A stretch of 9,078 bases of DNA. Source: Pseudomonadota bacterium. Its GTDB lineage: Bacteria; Pseudomonadota; Gammaproteobacteria; Xanthomonadales; Xanthomonadaceae. Position 1 is the first letter of the stretch, and every line of letters starts with the position of its first letter. Below the pieces are notes generated by a model. It made no database searches. It was not told the origin of the DNA and saw nothing but the letters and a program-made list of their open reading frames with translations. Shown here piece after piece: positions 4,877 to 9,078 of the stretch. The stretch covers positions 1-9,078 of the forward strand of contig JAFAFD010000001.1 in the NCBI GenBank assembly GCA_023423675.1, in the 5' to 3' direction. The position numbers were made by a program, and so were the translations under genes.

Positions 4877-6568
4877 TTGAGCAATCCGTCCACCGCCACG
4901 GCCAATCCCACACTGGTCAAGGGCATGAACCGGCGCAGCCAGATCCTGCGCCTGCTGATGCGCTACCGCCATTCGGGCGTCTTTTCCGGAATGAACCTGG
5001 AAGCCTCCGGCCCCCACGCCGATATCCCGGCCGATGGGAACCCTGACCAGTTCGTCAGCGACCTGGAGGCACTGGGGCCGACGTTCGTCAAACTGGGGCA
5101 GATGCTTTCCACGCGCCCGGACATGATCCCGGCCGAGTTCGCCACGGCCCTGGAACGCATGCAGGAGAATGTGGCGCCCATCCCGGTCGAGCGTATCCAC
5201 GCCGTCATCGAGCAGGAACTGGGCGCCGGGGTCAACAAGCTGTTTGCTTCATTCGACCCGGAACCGCTGGGCTGCGCCTCGATCGCCCAGGTTCACCGCG
5301 CGGTCCTTCACGACGGCCGGCTGGTGGCGGTGAAGGTGCAGAAGCCGGAGGTCGCCGCGCAGCTGCGTTCGGACCTTGACGCGCTGCGCAGCTTCGCCCT
5401 GGCCGCCGACCATCTCACCCAGGTTGGCCGCCGGGTACGCCTGCGCGACTGGCTCAATGAGTTCGGCAAGACGCTGATGCAGGAGCTGGACTACCGCACC
5501 GAGGCGGAGAATCTGGCCCGCTTCGGCCGCCACCTCTCGCCCTTCAAGCGGCTGTGGGTGCCTCAGCCGCTGTGGGATTACTGCGGCCAGCGCGTATTGA
5601 CGATGGAACTGGTCAACGGCGTGCGGGTTGATGCAATCCCCGCCGTTCGCCGTACCGAGCAGCCGATGGACCCGCTGGCTGCCGCGCTGATCCGGGGCTA
5701 TCTGGACCAGATCTTCGTGCATGGCGAGATCCATGCCGATCCGCATCCCGGCAACCTGCGGGTGACGCCCGATGGCCGCCTGGCGATCTTCGACCTGGGC
5801 ATGGTCGCCCACATGCCGCCGCGCCTGCGCGAGCGCATGCTGAAGATCCTGTTTGCGGCCGTGGATGGACGGGGCGAGGAGGTGGCCGACGACCTGATCA
5901 GCATCAGCACGCGCCTGGAGTCCTTTGACGAGGAGCGCTACCTGCGTGAGACCGGGCAGCTGATCGCCCGCTATGCGGCCAGCAGCAGCTTCACCGAGGG
6001 CAAGGTGGTGCTGGACATGGTGCGCATCGCCACCGCCTGCGGCCTGCGCACACCGCCGGAACTGAGCCTGCTGGGCAAGGCGCTGCTGAACCTTGAGAGT
6101 GTGTGCCTGCTGCTGGCACCGGAACTGGACACCCGCCGCATCGTCGAACGACAGCTGCAGCACGTGATGCGGGCACGCCTGAAGAAATCACTCTCCATGC
6201 CCAACCTGGCCAGCGAGGCGATGGAGCTGCAGCAGCTGCTGCGCGATGGGCCGCGCAAGCTGACCGACATCATGGCGTTGCTGGCCGAGAACCGCCTGCA
6301 GATGAAGGTGACCGGCCTGGAAGAATCGCGGTTGATGGAGAACCTGCAGAAGATCGCCAACCGCGTGGCGGCCGGCATCATCAGTGCAGCGCTGATCATG
6401 GCTGCCTCGCTGATGATGAAGCTGGAGACCGGCTGGCACATCTTCGGCTATCCGGCCATCGCGCTGTTCCTGATGCTGATCGGCGTCGTGCTCGGATTGG
6501 GCATCGTGACCAGCGCCTTGCTGTTCGATCGGCGTGCACGTGCGCGCGAGGAACGCGGGCATCGTTGA
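4877..6568 (+). CDS. UbiB/AarF/ABC1 family atypical kinase-like protein
   Basis: A 563-residue member of the UbiB family (E. coli UbiB is 546), atypical kinases that support ubiquinone biosynthesis at the inner membrane, probably through ATPase activity. The family marks are present in order: KLGQ (72-75, the KxGQ motif), the nucleotide-loop region GCASIAQVH (132-140), Lys153 in VAVKVQKP, ELD (203-205, the ExD motif), HADPHPGN (286-293, catalytic Asp288 and Asn293) and DLG (306-308). Two C-terminal membrane helices follow, near 498-515 and 525-550, as in UbiB. No other ubi gene is in the window, so whether this is the housekeeping UbiB or a paralogue cannot be decided. The start is TTG; ATG at 4925 (residue 17) is the alternative. 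The opgB gene follows 175 bp later behind its own promoter, so the two are probably separate units. Confidence 0.9.
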   Translation: MSNPSTATANPTLVKGMNRRSQILRLLMRYRHSGVFSGMNLEASGPHADIPADGNPDQFVSDLEALGPTFVKLGQMLSTRPDMIPAEFATALERMQENVAPIPVERIHAVIEQELGAGVNKLFASFDPEPLGCASIAQVHRAVLHDGRLVAVKVQKPEVAAQLRSDLDALRSFALAADHLTQVGRRVRLRDWLNEFGKTLMQELDYRTEAENLARFGRHLSPFKRLWVPQPLWDYCGQRVLTMELVNGVRVDAIPAVRRTEQPMDPLAAALIRGYLDQIFVHGEIHADPHPGNLRVTPDGRLAIFDLGMVAHMPPRLRERMLKILFAAVDGRGEEVADDLISISTRLESFDEERYLRETGQLIARYAASSSFTEGKVVLDMVRIATACGLRTPPELSLLGKALLNLESVCLLLAPELDTRRIVERQLQHVMRARLKKSLSMPNLASEAMELQQLLRDGPRKLTDIMALLAENRLQMKVTGLEESRLMENLQKIANRVAAGIISAALIMAASLMMKLETGWHIFGYPAIALFLMLIGVVLGLGIVTSALLFDRRARAREERGHR

Positions 6569-6576
6569 AGAAGCGG

Positions 6577-6647
6577 GAAATCGCGCCGTTTTTTAATGAA
6601 ATCGCGTAGCGGCTTTCACGCTGGTTTTACTTGAAACGCGCGATTTC
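6577..6647. promoter_or_regulatory. Three GAAATCGCG boxes upstream of opgB, candidate operator cluster
   Basis: GAAATCGCG occurs at 6577-6585 and 6598-6606 in direct orientation, 21 bp apart (two helical turns), and inverted at 6639-6647. The second and third copies extend to a 10-bp inverted repeat, TGAAATCGCG (6597-6606) and CGCGATTTCA (6639-6648). The third copy falls inside the spacer of the predicted opgB promoter. The repeats are seen directly; a protein-binding role is inference. An RNA hairpin at the 3' end of the UbiB-like transcript is the alternative. Confidence 0.5.
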
Positions 6648-6659
6648 ACCTCATGTAAC
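6631..6659 (+). promoter_or_regulatory. Predicted sigma70-type promoter of opgB
   Basis: A TTGAAA -35 box (6631-6636) is followed by a 17-base spacer and a TGTAAC -10 box (6654-6659). The -35 matches TTGACA at 5 of 6 positions and the -10 matches TATAAT at 4 of 6. The region is visibly AT-richer than its surroundings. A start near 6666 would give a leader of about 78 bases. Confidence 0.45.
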
Positions 6660-6743
6660 AAACAAACATTTCAGTCAGGTTCGTGCATGCACTATCGGGT
6701 CATCAGCCTGTCATGCATGTGTGCTTGAGGCAGCGCTGGTCGG

Positions 6744-8906
6744 ATGGACACGCGTCGGTACGACGTCCATCACCACCTCCCGTCACTGCCGAAGCCGCTT
6801 ATGCTCTGGATCCTGCTGCTGTCGCTGTTGTTGTTGGCCTGGTTGTTCCTCGCCTCCGATAAGTGGGTGTGGTGGAAGGCGAGCACGTTCTCGCTGCTGC
6901 TGATCCTGCTCAGCACGTGGTGGTTGATCGACAAGCTGTCCGGCGATGGCCTGAATGCCGCAACGCTCTACCACCTGGGCGCCGACATGGAAGGCGCCGG
7001 CATCGCGGACTTCAAGGGCTATATCGCCGGCTACATCGCGCTCGTCCTGGTGTCGCTGCTGCCGCTGTTTGCTACGCGGGTGAAGCGCTGGCGCCGCCCG
7101 GGTCGCGGTGGCGCATGGTTCGCCGGCTTCGCGGTGGTGTGGATCACCACGATCATGATCAGCCCGCTGGCACGTGATGGCCAGCGCCTGTACCAGCAGC
7201 TGCGCCCGGTCGATTTCGCCCGCATCGCTCCCGAATACCAGGTGCCGACGCAGCCGCTGCAGCGCCCGCGCAACATCGTCTGGATCTACGGTGAAAGCCT
7301 GGAACGCACCTATCTGGACGACAACGTGTTCCCGGGCCTGATGCCCAACATCAACCGCCTCGCCAGCCAGTCGCTGGACGTGCGCGGGCTGGCCTCGGCC
7401 GAAGGCAGCGGCTGGACGATCGCCGGCCTTGTCTCGTCGATGTGCGGCGTGCCGCTGACCACCTCGCAGGGCGATGAAAACAGCATGGATCGCATGGGCA
7501 GCTTCCTGCCCAAGGCCGTGTGCCTGGGCGACTACCTGAAGCAGCAGGGCTACACCAACCATTACCTGGGCGGCGCCAGCGGCCGCTTCGCCGGCAAGGG
7601 CCAGTTCCTGGCCAGCCACGGTTTCGATGAAGTGCACGACCTGGAATGGTTCAAGCAGCAGAAGAAGATCGGCCGCGTGCATTACTCGCCGTGGGGCGTG
7701 CACGACGACGTGCTGCTGGATACCGCCTACCAGCGTTTCGAACAGCTCTCGCGCAAGGGCGAGCCGTTCATGCTGACCACGCTGACCATGGACACCCACC
7801 ACCCGGCCGGCCATCTGCCGGTGGCGTGCAAGGGCCAGCGTTATGAAAGCAAGTACGGCAACATCAACATGCTCAACGCGCTGAAGTGCAGCGACCGGCT
7901 GATCTCGCAGCTGGTGCAGCGCATCCAGGCCAGCCCCTACGGCAAGGACACGCTGATCGTGATCGCCTCGGATCATCTGGCGATGCCCAACGACCTCACC
8001 GACATCCTGACGAAGCAGAAGCGCGAGAACCTGCTGCTGTTCCTCGGCGACGGAATTGCCCCGCAGCAGCTGAAGGCCGACGCCGGCACCACGCTGGATT
8101 CGGGTGCCACCCTGCTCAGCCTGCTGGATCCGCAGCTGAAGACGATGGGCTTCGGTCGCTCGCTGATCGATACCCAGCGCGCGCCCAGCGCGAGTGTGGC
8201 GACCCAGCGCGATGGTGGCCGCGATTATCCGCAGTACCTGGCCTTCGCCCGCTCGCTCTGGTTGGGCGAGCCGACCCGCGAACTGAAGATCGATGGCGAT
8301 GACCAGGTGGTGGTCGGCCTGCAGCACGTGCAGCCGCCGGTGCTGCTGGAGTACGACAAGGACTGGAGCCTGAAATCGGTGTATCTGGAAAACACCTCGC
8401 GCCAGTTCGACGATGCCGACCCGGACAACACACTCGCCTATGTGGATCGCTGCACGGCGTTCGAGGATGGTTCGGCCGACGGCGACTGGTGCGCGCTGCT
8501 GGTGAACCGCGACAACGGCATCAAGTTGTTCCGCGATGACGACCTGCGTGGCGGCATCGCGGTGGATGCACCGCTGGAGTCGTTCCAGGGCCCGCGCCCG
8601 AGCGTGCGCCAGGCGCACATGATCACCCAGAAGGGCCGCCGCACCCGTGCCGGCCAGTACATGCTGAAACTGGTGGCGAGCCAGCGCCCGGACCGCGGTT
8701 TCTGGATCGAGGCAGTGTCGTCGCAGCGCAAGGTGGTGCTGGCCCAGCAGTGGGTGCAGCCGGATGCGGACGGCAAGATCAACGTCTCGTTCGGGTTGGA
8801 CCACGAGGTGGATGACCTGGAGATCCGGGCGTGGTTGAACCATGCCGAGAAGCTGGCGGTGGATACGTTTGCGCTGGTGCCGTCGCGCGCACGCCCGCGG
8901 GGGTAA
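6744..8906 (+). CDS. opgB: OpgB-like phosphoglycerol transferase I (periplasmic glucan modification)
   Basis: A 720-residue membrane-anchored enzyme of the alkaline phosphatase/LTA-synthase superfamily, closely resembling E. coli OpgB/MdoB (763 residues). OpgB moves phosphoglycerol from phosphatidylglycerol onto osmoregulated periplasmic glucans on the outer face of the inner membrane. Four N-terminal membrane helices lie near 20-38, 46-62, 93-111 and 124-141. The periplasmic catalytic domain follows: IYGESLERTY with Glu184 as metal ligand, SGWTIAGL with Thr225 as likely nucleophile, MDTHHP (349-354) and SDHLAM with Asp410/His411 as metal ligands. VDRC (Cys570) and DWC (Cys583) are conserved with E. 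coli and may form a disulfide. It is shorter at the C-terminus than the E. coli protein. The start is uncertain: ATG 6744 has only a distant GAGG and ATG 6801 has none; a TGA at 6726 rules out anything much earlier. Confidence 0.92.
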   Translation: MDTRRYDVHHHLPSLPKPLMLWILLLSLLLLAWLFLASDKWVWWKASTFSLLLILLSTWWLIDKLSGDGLNAATLYHLGADMEGAGIADFKGYIAGYIALVLVSLLPLFATRVKRWRRPGRGGAWFAGFAVVWITTIMISPLARDGQRLYQQLRPVDFARIAPEYQVPTQPLQRPRNIVWIYGESLERTYLDDNVFPGLMPNINRLASQSLDVRGLASAEGSGWTIAGLVSSMCGVPLTTSQGDENSMDRMGSFLPKAVCLGDYLKQQGYTNHYLGGASGRFAGKGQFLASHGFDEVHDLEWFKQQKKIGRVHYSPWGVHDDVLLDTAYQRFEQLSRKGEPFMLTTLTMDTHHPAGHLPVACKGQRYESKYGNINMLNALKCSDRLISQLVQRIQASPYGKDTLIVIASDHLAMPNDLTDILTKQKRENLLLFLGDGIAPQQLKADAGTTLDSGATLLSLLDPQLKTMGFGRSLIDTQRAPSASVATQRDGGRDYPQYLAFARSLWLGEPTRELKIDGDDQVVVGLQHVQPPVLLEYDKDWSLKSVYLENTSRQFDDADPDNTLAYVDRCTAFEDGSADGDWCALLVNRDNGIKLFRDDDLRGGIAVDAPLESFQGPRPSVRQAHMITQKGRRTRAGQYMLKLVASQRPDRGFWIEAVSSQRKVVLAQQWVQPDADGKINVSFGLDHEVDDLEIRAWLNHAEKLAVDTFALVPSRARPRG

Positions 8907-8918
8907 GGGTTTTTCTTC

Positions 8919-8939
8919 TGCAGGGCTTGCTGCCCTGCA
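8919..8939 (+). terminator. Hairpin after opgB, possible terminator
   Basis: TGCAGGGC (8919-8926) and GCCCTGCA (8932-8939) form a perfect 8-bp stem with loop TTGCT, 12 bases after the opgB stop codon. The T-run (GTTTTTC) precedes the stem instead of following it, so this is not a canonical intrinsic terminator in either direction. It may still slow polymerase or block 3' decay. Confidence 0.4.
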
Positions 8940-8946
8940 CCTGCTG

Positions 8947-8970
8947 GTAGTGGCGGCCGCTGGCCGGCAA
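8947..8970 (+). repeat. SMAG/REP-type palindrome, GTAG head
   Basis: GTAG (8947-8950) is followed by TGGCGGCC-GCT-GGCCGGCA, an 8-bp stem with one mismatch and a 3-base loop. It lies 41 bases after the opgB stop, the usual position for REP elements. Confidence 0.7.
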
Positions 8971-9033
8971 CCTCAAGAGGAAGAGCGGCATTCCGTGGGA
9001 TGGCGGGTCACGCGGCTGTTGGCAACTGCTGCT

Positions 9034-9062
9034 GTTGGTGGGTGCCGACCGTTGGGCGGCAC
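9034..9062 (+). repeat. REP-type palindrome, GTGG head, near-copy of 3721-3749
   Basis: It is identical to the 29-base element at 3721-3749 except for one T-to-G change in the distal arm (9055), which breaks one pair of the 9-bp stem. It has the same GTTGGTGG head and GTT loop. It points the same way as the GTAG element at 8947, so the two do not form an inverted pair. Confidence 0.65.
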
Positions 9063-9078
9063 ATCTGTCAGATATCGA

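Larger units (their letters stand above)
8907..9078. other. Non-coding right edge holding palindromes
   Basis: These 172 bases follow the opgB stop and contain no gene I can support. They hold the hairpin at 8919-8939, a GTAG palindrome at 8947-8970 and a GTGG palindrome at 9034-9062. Confidence 0.6.

Noticed and set aside
5249..6163. A 304-codon minus-strand frame antisense to the UbiB-like gene
   Set aside because: No motifs; the plus strand carries all UbiB signatures at the same place.
6589..6594. T6 run after the UbiB-like gene as an intrinsic terminator
   Set aside because: The bases before it allow only a 3-bp stem, too weak to call; the region is better explained by the GAAATCGCG repeats.
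6681..6720. GCATGCA-type short palindromes in the opgB leader as a riboswitch or operator
   Set aside because: The matches are short (TGCATGCA and TCATGCATG) and form no consistent paired structure or known riboswitch core.
6783..8843. A 686-codon open frame on the minus strand, fully antisense to opgB
   Set aside because: Its composition (many H, Q, R, V, A) is that of a mirror frame in GC-rich DNA; no domain, signal or ribosome binding site is visible, and the plus frame has clear OpgB motifs.
1..9078. Mobile element, defence system, toxin-antitoxin pair, CRISPR or prophage genes
   Set aside because: No transposase, integrase, nuclease or phage-like protein is seen, no spaced direct repeats of CRISPR type, and codon use and GC content look even across all six genes; the only repeated elements are short REP-type palindromes.

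Overview
The window is GC-rich (roughly two-thirds G+C by eye) and densely coding. Its proteins are of gammaproteobacterial, Xanthomonadaceae type. Several intergenic gaps carry short palindromes with a GTAG or GTGG head, the signature of the SMAG/REP family of Stenotrophomonas maltophilia. My best guess is a Stenotrophomonas chromosome (inference: family resemblance plus repeats, no search run). I see no phage, insertion sequence, CRISPR array, tRNA or rRNA. This looks like core chromosome, not an accessory island.

Left part (1-2149), minus strand: a small VOC-fold protein (92-478), a YafY-type HTH-WYL regulator (702-1409) and a TIP30/HTATIP2-like NAD(P)-binding protein (1409-2044). The last two overlap by one base (TGATG) and are probably translationally coupled. 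Between regulator and VOC gene lie an inverted pair of SMAG palindromes (575-653) and a perfect 10+10 bp inverted repeat (520-542), 42 bp before the VOC start. That repeat is the best candidate operator here for the WYL regulator.

Middle part (2150-4698): a diguanylate cyclase with intact GGDEF and RxxD inhibitory site behind a 350-residue helical/coiled-coil N-terminus (plus strand). It converges on a DUF808/YedI-like membrane protein (minus strand), with a perfect REP hairpin between the two 3' ends.

Right part (4699-9078): a UbiB/ABC1 atypical kinase-like membrane protein, probably starting at TTG behind a strong GAGGAG, then a separate gene for an OpgB (MdoB)-like phosphoglycerol transferase. 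The 175-bp gap before opgB is locally AT-rich. It holds a plausible sigma70 promoter and three copies of GAAATCGCG: two direct copies 21 bp apart and one inverted copy inside the promoter spacer. The last 172 bases are non-coding and hold a hairpin and two REP-type palindromes.

Functionally the region is mostly envelope and signalling housekeeping: c-di-GMP synthesis, a ubiquinone-biosynthesis-type kinase and periplasmic glucan modification. I found no obviously new multi-gene system. The most novel material is regulatory: the VOC operator palindrome and the GAAATCGCG boxes at opgB.
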